Shown here in pieces: positions 34,060 through 38,851 of a stretch of 64,000 bases of DNA. Position 1 is the stretch's first letter, and each line of letters opens with the position of its first letter. The stretch comes from Dama dama (Eukaryota; Chordata; Mammalia; Artiodactyla; Cervidae). Below the pieces are notes generated by a model. The model was not told the DNA's origin and did not search any database. It saw only the letters and a list, made by a program, of their open reading frames with translations. A program made the position numbers and the translations under genes. Location of the stretch: positions 18,844,501-18,908,500 of the forward strand of contig NC_083692.1 in NCBI RefSeq assembly GCF_033118175.1, read 5' to 3'.

Positions 34060-36941
34060 GGCCCCTGCGCAAGGATGACAAGCAAATTTGTGAAGCATTC
34101 CATATTTTTAAAGAATTCATTTGAATGAGTTCTAATGAGATGGATGAAACTGGAGCCCATTATACAGAGTGAAGTAAGCCAGAAAGATGAAGACCAATAC
34201 AGTATACTAACGCATATATATGGAATTTAAAAAGATGGTAACGATAACCCTATATGCAAAACAGAAAAAGAGACACAAATGTACAGAACAGACTTTTAGA
34301 CTGTGGGAGAAGGCGAGGGTGGGATATTCAGAGAGAACAGCATTGAAACAAGTATACTATCAAGGGTGAAACAGATCACCAGCCCAGGTTGGATGCATGA
34401 GATGGGTGCTCAGGGCTGGTGCACTGGGAAGACCCAGAGGGATGGGATGGGGAGGGAAGTGGGAGGGGGGATCGGGATGGGGAACACATGTAAATCCATG
34501 GCTGATTCATGTCAATGTATGGCAAAAACCACTACAATATTGTAAAGTAATTAGCCTCCAATGAATAAAAATAAATGGAAAAAAATAAAATAGAATAAAA
34601 ACTATTGTAGTAGAACTAAAATAAATAAATAAATAATAAAGCAATTGGCGCAGGAAAAAAAATAAAAAGCAGAGACATTACTTTGCCAACAAAGATCCGT
34701 CTAGTCAAGGCTATGGTTTTTCCAGTGGTCACGTATGGATGTGAGAGTTGGACTGTGAAGAAAGCTGAGTGCCAAAAAATTGATGCTTTTGAACTGTGGT
34801 GTTGGAGAAGACTCTTGAGAGTCCCTTGGACTGCAAGGAGATCCAGCCAGTCCATCCTAAAGGAGATCAGTCCTGGGTGTTCATTGGAAGGACTGATGCT
34901 GAAGCTGAAACTCCAATACTTTGGCCACCTGATGCTAAGAGTTGACTCATTGGAAAAGACCCTGGTGCTAGGAGGGATTGGGGGTAGGAGGAGAAGGGGA
35001 CGACAGAGGATGAGATGGCTGGATGGCGTCACCAACTCGATGGACATAAGTTTGAGTAAACTCTGGGAGTTGGTGATGGACAGGGAGGCCTGGCGTGCTG
35101 CGGTTCATGGGGTCGCAAAGAGTCGGACATGACTGAGTGACTGAACTGAACTGAATTGAAGGTTGGTTCTAGTTTTTCGTGATTCATAGTGATTATGAAT
35201 AAAACTGCTACAAACATTCATGTGCAGGTAAGATTTACTTTTTATCATGATTTCAGTTTTATTTTTTAAAATATTTATTTATTTGTCTGCTTTGAGTCTT
35301 AGTTGCAGTGTGTAGTTTCATTTTTAGTTGCAGCAATCAAACTTTTATTTGTGGCGTGTGGAATCTAGTCCCCTGACCAGGAATTAAACCCGGACCCCAT
35401 CATTGGGAATGTGGAGTCTTAGCTTCTAGACCACCATGAAAGTCCCATCATTTTTCATTTCAAGTATAATATTCAAAGAATATAATAAAAATGATTGACA
35501 AATACATCTTGAAAGTCAAAATTAAAATGATATAGCCCATCATAGTGTATTTATTCAGTTTTTTAATTAATAAAAAACAAGATAATAAATGTGTTGGTTC
35601 TTACTACTTAAATAGCAAAAATACAATATAATATGCAGCTGAAATTATAAGTTATTTGTGAAGTAAGAAATATTATACAAGACCCAGTATTCTTTCTGCA
35701 AATATGTAAATAGGCATATATAAAACTCTGGGGTTAAACTTTTAAGATTAATTAGAGAATATTTAAGTATATAAAAACCAGAAACAATCTCATTAAATTC
35801 ATCAGACATCATAACAAAATTGTTCCTATTTATTTAATGAAACTGGAAGATACATGCCATGCACAAAGGCAAATGCACTGTTTGTAGTACCAGTATAGGT
35901 TTGTTTCCTGCAAATACACAATTCTAATGTGTACTATTTTGCTTGATTCCTATTACAAAAGAAAAACATATGGTGCATTTATTTACAGTGCAGTTTTCCT
36001 GCACCATCACATTCTGGTTAAAAAAACAAACAGACAGGAAAACTTCAAAAAATGTAAAATTTCCAAATTCAAAATGGTCTTTTTCCCAAGGTAGGTGATA
36101 GAATATATTTTATTTAACAGTTTGTTAGCTTAATTGATAGCATGTATATATTTAGACATTTTGTAAATGGGATTCCGTTTATACTTTGACCCTAAGAATA
36201 CATTTAGGAATGAGATAGATATCACTCTTTTTATTCCATAGAGTAATACAGAAACTCAGGTTGATATTAGAACAGCCTAGACTCCTGGGAATGCTTTAAC
36301 CTAAGTACAAACTTAACCCTGACCATCACTACAATGGTTTATAAAATGAAAAGAGATCAGTGTTGTGTCCCCAGGGGCTGTTCACTCTGATTGAACCTAT
36401 CCCAGCACATCTGAGGAATAAAGCTCTTTAATCATTGCTACTATAGTTCCCATAGCTGCTGCTACTTCTGCATAACAGTAAAGATAAAGAAAACCCAGTC
36501 TCTCCCCAAAGATCACCATGTGAAGGTCCAAGACTTGGGTGGGCAATTCAGGCATATTCTCCCCATTAGGCTGATAACTGGGATCAAAAGAGTCAGGTCT
36601 TGAACTTATAGATTCAATTCTCTTATTTATGATGGTGGTTCATAGAACTATGGCTGAAGAGGCTTTGTCTTTGGATCTACCTGTCACATGAGGACCACAT
36701 TTGGCATATGTGTTCACATGTTAATATTTCTCTGCAGTCTGTGAGGCCCTGCGCACCAAATCCCTGGTCACAGAGTTCAGTCCTGGGCCTAAACACAAGA
36801 CGCAGAGGTCGCTCATCACTTGTCAAAGACCTACGCACTGCCCGGGAAAAAAGGATTGCAATGGGACCATTTGGATATGACGACCAAGTTCTCAAGCTAA
36901 GTGAAAACTCAGAAGTTTTTCCCAGGACTTTTTCCCCTTGA
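799..36941 (+). CDS. HEATR4: HEATR4, 3' half of gene (14 coding exons; span includes introns)
   Basis: HEAT repeat-containing protein 4, a largely uncharacterised helical-repeat protein. I assembled fourteen exons by eye from GT/AG sites and reading phase: 799-939, 4651-4854, 6642-6785, 10200-10379, 11178-11338, 12098-12202, 14243-14361, 15027-15207, 15764-15833, 16867-17056, 17736-17814, 18785-18944, 20289-20347 and 36738-36941. They total 1997 nt: two nt completing a codon begun in an upstream exon, then 665 codons ending in TGA. No internal stop or phase clash occurs. The window therefore holds the C-terminal ~664 residues; the start and the N-terminal part lie upstream. Exons 3-10 encode paired amphipathic helices with the V-R-x-A-A pattern of HEAT repeats, and the C-terminus is basic and not repetitive. 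HEATR4 is identified by the repeat type together with the antisense RIOX1 in its last intron and the downstream CpG island placed like that of NUMB. No enzymatic motif was seen. Confidence 0.88.
1750..1881 (+). mobile_element. CHR-type SINE with 14-bp TSD
   Basis: GGACTTTCTTGGTGGTCCAG start and GGCATGGCCAAAAAAGC end. AAACTGAGACACTA is repeated at 1736-1749 and 1882-1895. Confidence 0.85.
1929..4212 (-). mobile_element. BovB (RTE) LINE, 5' truncated, 13-bp TSD
   Basis: The 3' end is at the low coordinate, with the diagnostic TTCAGTTCAGTCAGTTCAG repeat of the BovB tail. The - strand encodes the reverse transcriptase (IDYTKAFDCVDHNKLW at about 3000-3060 and QIGKGVHQGCILSP near 2830-2870) and, at 4080-4210, the end of the endonuclease domain. 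The frame is broken several times. CTTGTAAACCCTT at 1916-1928 and 4213-4225 is a perfect TSD, so the 5' truncation point is exact. Confidence 0.93.
4651..4854 (+). CDS. HEATR4: HEATR4 exon
   Basis: Acceptor CCCCGCACAG and donor GTGAGT. The phase-1 join to the previous exon is open throughout. The exon encodes a basic helical segment with the Lys-rich stretch VKTRKLKKQAESLKE, then WELVVLRRMLQEWKVAWAL, and ends in phase 1. Confidence 0.85.
5574..5762 (+). mobile_element. Bov-A2/Bov-tA SINE
   Basis: Contains GTGAAGAATCTGCCCGCAAT, CACCTGGAGAAGG-like and GGGTCGCAAAGGGTCGGACA diagnostic blocks. It abuts an inverted copy at 5767-5979. Confidence 0.85.
5767..5979 (-). mobile_element. Bov-tA SINE, inverted partner
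   Basis: Reads GACCCCATGGACTCTAGCCC through CACCTGGGAAGCCCC, the reverse complement of Bov-tA. It is head-to-head with the copy at 5574-5762. Confidence 0.85.
6056..6180 (+). mobile_element. CHR-type SINE
   Basis: AATTCCCTGGCGGTCTAGTG start and TGCAGTGAGGCCAAAAAAAA end. Confidence 0.8.
6267..6463 (+). mobile_element. Bov-tA SINE with 13-bp TSD
   Basis: TAAGAAGATTCAG is repeated at 6254-6266 and 6464-6476. The body has CTCAGTTGGTAAAGAATCTG and GGGTCGCAAAGAGTTGGGCA. It lies 180 bp before the HEATR4 exon at 6642. Confidence 0.9.
6642..6785 (+). CDS. HEATR4: HEATR4 exon with HEAT repeat
   Basis: Acceptor GTGGTGTAG and donor GTAAGA, phase 1 at both ends. It encodes a HEAT-like unit: helix A around VEGLLQSLVDIHDD and helix B around VRIQAIITCATAALE. 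The D-D-V-R step between the helices is typical of the family. Confidence 0.88.
7140..7345 (+). mobile_element. L2 LINE remnant
   Basis: Matches the remembered L2 3' coding region: CTCAAACTCAACATGTCCCA, then CTTGGGAGTCAGCCTGGACA, then TTCTGTGGATTCTGCTTC. Confidence 0.6.
8473..8767 (-). mobile_element. Bov-tA SINE with AT-rich insertion, 13-bp TSD
   Basis: ATGCTTCCACACA at 8460-8472 and 8768-8780 flanks it. An AT-rich 50-bp block (8568-8617) splits it, bordered by a 17-bp duplication, TTTCAACATAGCAGTAA, at 8551-8567 and 8618-8634. Confidence 0.85.
9140..9235 (+). mobile_element. MIR remnant
   Basis: Contains CTAGCTCTGCCACATCTTGG and the ATCCTCTCTGAACTTCA core, a MIR-like order. The ends are not definable. 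Confidence 0.5.
10200..10379 (+). CDS. HEATR4: HEATR4 exon with HEAT repeat
   Basis: Acceptor TTTTGATCACAG and donor GTGAGT, phase 1 at both ends, 180 nt. The unit reads LPEVLQPPLMAALCDKNANV followed by RMAAAVCQYAIQS, a textbook HEAT pair with the conserved D..ANVRMAAA turn. Confidence 0.9.
11178..11338 (+). CDS. HEATR4: HEATR4 exon with HEAT repeat
   Basis: Acceptor TATGGCAG and donor GTATGT. It enters in phase 1 and leaves in phase 0. It encodes DSWAAAQCLALDGAATYPVI, then a second helix pair reaching HLSGKT at the donor. Confidence 0.85.
11433..11565 (+). mobile_element. CHR-type SINE with 10-bp TSD
   Basis: GAAAATGCAG is repeated at 11423-11432 and 11566-11575. The body begins GGGAACTTGCCTGGTGGTCC after a few bases and ends A-rich. 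It lies about 100 bp after a HEATR4 donor. Confidence 0.8.
12098..12202 (+). CDS. HEATR4: HEATR4 exon with HEAT repeat
   Basis: Acceptor CTTCCATTTCCTCAG and donor GTAAGC, exactly 35 codons, phase 0 at both ends. It reads LIHTMLAVELNSRQWKDRIV then ACRALSRIGGNVSL. This acceptor was preferred over one at 11922 because that longer reading meets an in-frame stop at 12028. Confidence 0.85.
12958..13031 (+). mobile_element. Truncated Bov-tA SINE
   Basis: Only the tRNA-related head is present: GGACTTCCCTAATGACTCAG, then GCAATGCAGGAGACCCAGG. Confidence 0.8.
13050..13200 (+). mobile_element. MER5A remnant
   Basis: CACTTGGGAATTTGCTGGAA and AATCAGAATCTGCATTTAAC in MER5A order. Confidence 0.55.
13790..13945 (+). 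mobile_element. MIR remnant
   Basis: Contains GAGTTCTGGCTCCAGGACTC, a Leu-Thr-like MIR core, and CCTCCATTTTGTCACCTATA. Confidence 0.5.
13985..14196 (+). mobile_element. Bov-tA SINE
   Basis: GGATTCCCAGGTGATTCAGT start and GACACGACTTGGCAACTGAA end. It sits 47 bp before the HEATR4 exon at 14243, so it borders the acceptor region. Confidence 0.88.
14243..14361 (+). CDS. HEATR4: HEATR4 exon with HEAT repeat
   Basis: Acceptor ACCTATTTATAG and donor GTAAGA, phase 0 in and phase 2 out. It encodes KHKLIQLMLSDWNKKVRHAA then AQALGQMNLGKEVHDTI, with the V-R-H-A-A-A-Q-A-L signature of a HEAT helix B. Confidence 0.9.
15027..15207 (+). CDS. HEATR4: HEATR4 exon with HEAT repeat
   Basis: Acceptor GTGCCTTACAG and donor GTGAGT. 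One base completes an Arg codon split with the previous exon, then 60 codons end in phase 0. The repeat reads LLPSFLDCFSDDFMAVRRAA followed by CLAAGALQIHDNR. Confidence 0.9.
15764..15833 (+). CDS. HEATR4: HEATR4 short exon
   Basis: Acceptor TTTATCCATCCTAG and donor GTATTA, 70 nt, phase 0 in and phase 1 out. It encodes VLECLLNLIQGDPCWKIKAF, one HEAT helix A and the start of helix B, completed by the next exon (AIR/ALGQIG). Confidence 0.88.
16474..16713 (+). mobile_element. Bov-A2-like tandem SINE
   Basis: A partial tail unit (GCTGGAGAAGGGATAGGCTA) precedes a full unit with GTAAAGAATCCACCTGCAAT and ending AACTGAGTGACTTTCAC. This is the dimeric arrangement of Bov-A2. Confidence 0.8.
16867..17056 (+). 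CDS. HEATR4: HEATR4 exon with HEAT repeat
   Basis: Acceptor TAATTTCTGCAG and donor GTAAGC, phase 1 in and phase 2 out. It encodes QLTDLLLWAIHYEESPGVRL then EACRSILALRLQGDRVRDTF, the last clear HEAT unit in the protein. A Bov-A2 cluster lies about 150 bp upstream. Confidence 0.9.
17320..17480 (+). mobile_element. MIR remnant
   Basis: GGATTTGAACCCCAGCTCAG, then TGTGAACCTGAGTAAGTTAA, the MIR core order. Confidence 0.6.
17736..17814 (+). CDS. HEATR4: HEATR4 exon
   Basis: Acceptor CTTACCTTTCAG and donor GTAGAT, which is weaker than the others. It encodes EIHHAMKILNLENEGNQEML then QEIRNR and ends in phase 0. The frame stays open past the donor into a Bov-tA SINE, so the exon end rests on phase agreement with the next exon. 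Confidence 0.78.
17868..18058 (+). mobile_element. Bov-tA SINE
   Basis: TCCTCCCTGGTGGCTCAGTG start and the GTAAAGAATATGCCTGCCAA block. It starts about 50 bp after a HEATR4 donor. Confidence 0.85.
18785..18944 (+). CDS. HEATR4: HEATR4 exon, basic coiled-coil-like segment
   Basis: Acceptor TTCTGTTTCAG and donor GTAGGT, phase 0 in and phase 1 out. It encodes a charged helix (ELLIQKVFKIEAAIRKVKEE) followed by HTFLQEIFQ. It is rich in Lys and Glu and is not a HEAT repeat. Confidence 0.85.
20013..20018 (-). terminator. RIOX1: Candidate RIOX1 poly(A) signal (ATTAAA)
   Basis: On the - strand this reads ATTAAA, about 440 nt after the RIOX1 stop, followed by a GT-rich stretch (TTATTGTGTGGG) 35-40 nt later. 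It would give a 3' UTR that covers the HEATR4 exon at 20289-20347. This is inference from motif and spacing. Confidence 0.5.
20289..20347 (+). CDS. HEATR4: HEATR4 penultimate exon, antisense to RIOX1 3' UTR
   Basis: Acceptor TTCTGTGCCTAG and donor GTAAAT. The 59 nt join in phase to both neighbours and encode EGVSPRRLTDICDTEAVIK. It lies 112 bp beyond the RIOX1 stop codon on the other strand, inside the likely RIOX1 3' UTR. Confidence 0.75.
20460..22424 (-). CDS. RIOX1: RIOX1 (NO66), JmjC ribosomal oxygenase 1, single exon
   Basis: Fe(II)/2-oxoglutarate oxygenase of the nucleolus and nucleus. The family hydroxylates a histidine of ribosomal protein uL2 (RPL8) and is reported to demethylate H3K4/K36. 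The ORF gives 654 residues from the chosen ATG, against 641 in human as I recall. Visible features are an Arg-rich N-terminal nuclear/nucleolar signal (residues 12-20), a low-complexity region with imperfect repeats (about 122-160), the JmjC core with metal ligands H355, D357 (in APHYDDIEAF) and H420 (in FPRGFIHQAE), and co-substrate residues Y343 and K370. The dimerisation and winged-helix regions follow. All ligands are present and the frame is intact, so it should be functional. The start MDGLRASAG matches the known mammalian start; an in-frame ATG lies 41 codons upstream. The gene has no introns and sits antisense in the last HEATR4 intron. Confidence 0.97.
   Translation of the reverse strand: MDGLRASAGLLRRGRLRRRRQQQPHSGSVLALPLRPRKIRRQLRRSASSRMAALRAQTLPSEDSEDSRVESTVGQPGDPMAGGAAALLDATGREPHGQLGPGELPEASPASRSLQTPRALGEAQTPAARLVEAQTPPARLVETSALPARLVPASGSLVETSALLCSAQHLAAAPPSVASATLSGPQGGSTSGELPWDSPLQRILAELNCIPSSRRRAARLFEWLISPMPPDHFYRRLWEREAVLVRRQDHSYYQGLFSTADLDSILRSEEVQFGQHLDAARYINGRRETLNPPGRALPAAAWSLYRAGCSLRLLCPQAFSTTVWQFLAVLQEQFGSMAGSNVYLTPPNSQGFAPHYDDIEAFVLQLEGRKLWRVYRPRVPTEELALTSSPNFGQDDLGEPVLQTVLEPGDLLYFPRGFIHQAECQDGVHSLHLTLSTFQRNTWGDFLEAVLPLAVQAAMEENVEFRRGLPRDFMDYMGAQHSDSKDPRRTAFMEKVRVLVARLGHFAPVDAVADQRAKDFIHDSLPPVLTDRERALSVYGLPIRWEAGEPVNVGAQLTTETEVHMLQDGIARLVGEGGHLFLYYTVENSRVYHLEEPKCLEIYPQQADAMELLLRSYPEFVRVGDLPCDTVEDQLSLATMLYDKGLLLTKMPLT
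21200..22620. promoter_or_regulatory. RIOX1: CpG island and promoter of RIOX1
   Basis: G+C and CpG rise sharply over the 5' two thirds of RIOX1 and stop just beyond the ORF, where the sequence becomes AT-rich. An E2F-like TTCCCGC lies at 22562-22568. No TATA box is evident, as expected for a CpG-island promoter. The exact start of transcription cannot be seen. Confidence 0.7.
21945..22061 (-). repeat. RIOX1: Coding minisatellite in RIOX1 N-terminal region
   Basis: Four imperfect units of 24-30 bp (CCACCAGGCGCGCC-like core) encode repeats of the form ARLVEAQTPP / ARLVETSALP / ARLVPASGSL / VETSALL. Unit lengths are multiples of three, so the frame is kept. It lies in the disordered region before the JmjC domain. 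Confidence 0.75.
23312..23508 (+). mobile_element. Bov-A2-like SINE with internal duplication
   Basis: GGCTTCTCTGGTGGCTCAGC start and GTCAGACAAGACTGAGCAAT end. GATCCCTGGATTG is duplicated in tandem at about 23373-23398. A C-rich run follows at about 23529-23545. Confidence 0.85.
23565..24840 (-). mobile_element. Possible degenerate LTR/ERV region with a 174-codon ORF
   Basis: The segment 23565-24030 looks like an LTR end in my reading (GAGAATAAAGTTTGTTAGAA and polypurine context), but I could not pair it with a second LTR. A 174-codon - strand ORF at 24037-24561 is long for this AT-moderate DNA. It contains LVWR-like and VVKYKPIIVALGYWTPVMFQ stretches that I do not recognise. It could be a decayed retroviral or processed gene fragment, or chance. 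Confidence 0.3.
25104..25218 (+). mobile_element. CHR-type SINE
   Basis: GGACTTCCCTGGTGGTCCGG start and CACAGGCGTGGCCAAAAATT end. Confidence 0.82.
25346..25401 (+). repeat. (TG)n microsatellite
   Basis: About 27 TG units with one interruption (GGTATG) near 25381. Likely polymorphic. Confidence 0.95.
25860..27902 (-). mobile_element. BovB LINE fragment split by a solo LTR
   Basis: The parts 25860-26717 and 27799-27902 are contiguous in BovB. The left part carries the BovB 3' end and the end of the RT region; the right part continues with GTTAAATAAGTAGGGTGACA of the same frame region. There is a short internal duplication (CCATCTCATCCTCTGTC) at 25990-26025. A diverged TSD (TTAGT..CCTT) may flank it. 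Confidence 0.85.
26718..27798 (-). mobile_element. Solo LTR of a class II (ERVK-like) endogenous retrovirus
   Basis: A 1081-bp unit has TG...CA ends (TGTCGGGAGCCGCCGGGACG at its 5' end on the - strand). It is inserted in BovB with the 6-bp TSD CTCTGC at 26712-26717 and 27799-27804. The 6-bp duplication fits class II ERVs. It has no internal viral genes. It contains a perfect 19-bp tandem repeat at 27232-27269. Confidence 0.85.
27957..28345 (-). mobile_element. MaLR-type LTR remnant
   Basis: AGGGCTGCCATAACAAAGTA, CACAGACTGGCTGACTTGAA and the terminal GAATTTTAAGAGACACACTT follow the reverse complement of MLT/MST-type LTRs. The subfamily is not assigned. Confidence 0.6.
28714..30829 (+). mobile_element. 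BovB 3' fragment in MER20, split by L1
   Basis: BovB sequence runs 28714-28782 and resumes at 30341-30829, ending in the CTGAACTGAACTGAA tail. ATGTACC at 28707-28713 and 30830-30836 is the TSD. The + strand portion shows the conserved 3' coding region (GTTGGAGAAGACTCTTG). Confidence 0.88.
28783..30324 (+). mobile_element. L1 LINE 3' end (ORF2 C-terminus and 3' UTR), 16-bp TSD
   Basis: 1.54 kb of a 5'-truncated L1. A 327-codon ORF at 29009-29992 is the intact C-terminal part of ORF2, including the Cys-rich segment around KCWRGCGEKGTLLHCWWECK and the ending WYIYTMEYYSAIKK.... The G-rich 3' UTR follows, ending in an A-rich tail. AAAAAGCAGAGATATT at 28767-28782 and 30325-30340 is a perfect TSD within BovB. 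Confidence 0.95.
31313..31344 (+). pseudogene. Tailless U2 snRNA 5'-end retrocopy, 16-bp TSD
   Basis: TTGCTTCTCGGCCTTTTGGC and the following 12 bases match nt 2-33 of U2 snRNA with two changes. The preceding A, shared with the TSD, would be nt 1. TGAATTACTTGGCTTA occurs at 31297-31312 and again at 31345-31360, directly against both ends. There is no A-tail. The rest of U2, including the branch-pairing region and Sm site, is absent, so it cannot be functional. Confidence 0.9.
31923..32170 (+). mobile_element. Long CHR-type SINE
   Basis: GGACTTCCCTGGTGGTTCAA start, CGCTGCAACTAGAGAGTAGG and CACAGCCAAAAATAAATAAT end. Confidence 0.82.
32316..32622 (+). mobile_element. Bov-tA interrupted by an inverted Bov-tA
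   Basis: The host copy (CCCTGGAGAAGGAAATGACA) breaks at 32357 and resumes at 32541. Between lies a - strand Bov-tA starting in a T-run. CACTCCAGTATTCT at 32344-32357 and CACTTCAGTATTCT at 32527-32540 form the TSD. Confidence 0.8.
34003..34109 (+). pseudogene. RNU6 pseudogene: Full-length U6 snRNA retrocopy (5' part of a U6-L1 chimera)
   Basis: 107 nt match U6 snRNA end to end, from GTGCTCGCTTCGGCAGCACA to CCATATTTTT. I count three differences from the usual mammalian sequence, at nt 79, 87 and 95, all at CpG positions. The ACAGAGA box and AGC triad are unchanged. Upstream is BovB, not a PSE/TATA promoter, so expression as a U6 gene is unlikely. The L1 sequence begins at the next base. Confidence 0.95.
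34110..34663 (+). mobile_element. L1 3' end fused to U6, with possible 3' transduction
   Basis: AAAGAATTCATTTGAATGAG starts an L1 segment equivalent to the neighbouring copy from about 29868. It runs through the end of ORF2 and the 3' UTR to an A-rich tail near 34590. About 65 bp of other sequence follow, with AATAAA at 34635-34640 and a second A-run. The TSD AAAAAGCAGAGACA at 33989-34002 and 34664-34677 encloses U6 plus L1, so both entered in one event. Confidence 0.92.
35263..35447 (-). mobile_element. CHR-type SINE
   Basis: Antisense: TTTATTTGTGGCGTGTGGAA, CCCCTGACCAGGAATTAAAC and CTAGACCACCATGAAAGTCC. Confidence 0.75.
36738..36941 (+). CDS. HEATR4: HEATR4 last coding exon and stop
   Basis: Acceptor TATTTCTCTGCAG in phase 0, reading SVRPCAPNPWSQSSVLGLNT, a basic stretch (RRRGR, LRTAREKR), then GPFGYDDQVLKLSE and a TGA at 36939-36941. 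It follows a 16.4-kb intron that holds RIOX1 and most of the nested repeats. A possible poly(A) signal AATAAA is at 37773-37778; nothing closer is convincing. Confidence 0.82.
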   Translation, partial: SVRPCAPNPWSQSSVLGLNTRRRGRSSLVKDLRTAREKRIAMGPFGYDDQVLKLSENSEVFPRTFSP

Positions 36942-38640
36942 AGTAAAGGTAATTATTTCTAGGATGAGCCCTTCTCTTGCTCCAAGACACAGGCAGCAGT
37001 GGACTTAGTCACATTCTTCTCTTTACCTGATGTTGTATAATCTCTTTGTCATTATGTTTATAAAGAAAAATCTATTTAATGCTGACCTGGCTTTTTTTTT
37101 TGACCTGGCTTTTTAATTTGCACCATATACACAGAGGGTTCAAGAAAATTGACATCACGCTAGGTGACTGCATATTTTTCCATAACCCAGGAAAGTCATA
37201 TACAAAGTATAGGTCAGAACTCCAAATTTTACTAGAACAGAAATATTCAAAGACCCAGAATCTTTTGCAAGGTATACAAAGAGCCCTTTGAAACCCAGAC
37301 TAGAATCCCATTAATCTGGGAAAGAAAGTCATAGGTGATGTTTTCTATCCACAAGTTTAGTCTTGTTCTAAAGCAAGCTCTTTAACTGCAGCCCACAAGG
37401 CAATGAGGAAGCCATGTCACAGGACTTTCATAAGAAAGCAGAGTCAGTACAATATTTCCCGCCTTGTATTGTGTGCATGGGTGTGAACACTTTTAGTTCT
37501 CTGTGAAACATTGCTGCAGTTTCACAAGGCTGATCAGCAATTCTTACAAGCCTCAGTATAGTTAATGCTTAAAAGATTTAGAAATCATGGGAGAGTTACA
37601 AACTGTATCTGTATCCTAAGCTGGGATCCTCTAAGAGCACACAGTACCCCTAAACTTGCCATGGAAGAGGAAATATCCAGAATTCACAGTAGTGTGAATC
37701 CAGCTTTCTTTCCAAAATATTGATTGCTATTTACACCCTAAATAGCTTTGGGACATTCAGTGATTATTGTAAAATAAAGGCAATATGAATCTCACTCTAT
37801 TTTTCTTCTGATCAGATCCTCTCTTCTGGTGCATTATTATAATCAGAAATATGAAAAGCAATAATTTCCACTGTGAACTCCTAGCAGCTATGGAACATGG
37901 AGGGAAAAAAGAACTTTGGGGAATATCAGTTAAGTATGAAAAAGAAAATCTTCCCTTTTCTGGTTTCATGTAACCCATGTTTTTATTTGTTAATTTACAC
38001 ACTTCATCCCAGTGAAACACTAATCCATTAAGCACCACCACATATATCAAAGTCATTTCCACATCTATCAAATCTGAAGATTCCAAGATCTGGCTGCCAT
38101 GAGACATTTGAGACAATAAATAATTCTGTGTGAGTACTTTTTCAGCCCCTGTATCTCTGCCTTTCACTTCATAATGAAAGGACTTTATTGTGCTCTCTGC
38201 ATCACTGGCAGGAACAAGAGGGCGGAACTGAACTCTTCAGTAGGTCAGCAAGGCCAAACAGAGGGTCTGTTAGGCTATCTGTACTGTGGGAAGGGCAGCA
38301 GCAGAAATCACCCTTGTCTTTGAGTGATTTTATGACACACATTGAAGAACCTCTCACAGACAATATGCTTAGTCTAGTAGGAATTGTGCGGTACACTGCA
38401 GATGTGCTGTGGGAGGCCAGGGGAGGCGGCTGCTGCCATAGTCTTGGATCTCAGAGACAGCAAGAGCCTTAGAGAGGGGAGAAGATCCTCCAGGCTGGGG
38501 AAAAGACAGGAGAAAAGCTGGAGGAAGGAACTTGGCAGGGGTGCTTGAAGGCTCCATTTTCAGCTCCTGTTTCCAAATCGGTTCACTTGTTACTTCACAG
38601 TTAAGAAGCTGGACATCCATCTCCTTACCCTTGTACTTTG

Positions 38641-38851
38641 TGTGTGTGTGTGTTAGTTGCTCAGTTGTGTCTGATTCTTTGTGACCCCTTGGGGACTGTA
38701 GCCCACCGGGCTCCTCTGTCCATGGAATTCTCCAGGCAAGAATACTGGAGTGGGTTGCCATGCCCTCCTCCAGGGGATCTTTCTGACCCAGGGATCGAAC
38801 CTGGGTCTCCTGCATTGCAGGCAGATTCTTTACTATCTGAGCCACTAGGGA
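38641..38851 (-). mobile_element. Bov-tA SINE
   Basis: GTTGCTCAGTTGTGTCTGAT through GATTCTTTACTATCTGAGCC, the reverse complement of a near-complete Bov-tA. Confidence 0.9.

Larger units (their letters stand above)
33299..35154 (+). mobile_element. BovB LINE with intact RT segment, 10-bp TSD
   Basis: ATTGAAGGTT at 33289-33298 and 35155-35164 flanks it. The + strand frame at 33421-33969 shows RT motifs LWNILKEMGIPDHLTHLLRN, GVRQGCILPPCLFNLYAEY and the catalytic LRYADDTTL. It is 5' truncated and interrupted at 34003-34663 by the U6-L1 unit. It ends in the CTGAACTGAACTGAATTGAA tail. Confidence 0.92.
32890..35235 (-). mobile_element. Old L1 3' region, split by BovB
   Basis: 32890-33298 and 35165-35235 read as antisense L1 (AATATTTCATCATATGGATG, then ATGAATAAAACTGCTACAAA). 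The BovB at 33299-35154 separates the halves. The coordinates span the insertion and the outer ends are approximate. Confidence 0.7.

Noticed and set aside
34003..34109. Functional U6 gene
   Set aside because: No U6 promoter (TATA/PSE) can be expected in the BovB sequence upstream, and the copy is part of a retrotransposed chimera.
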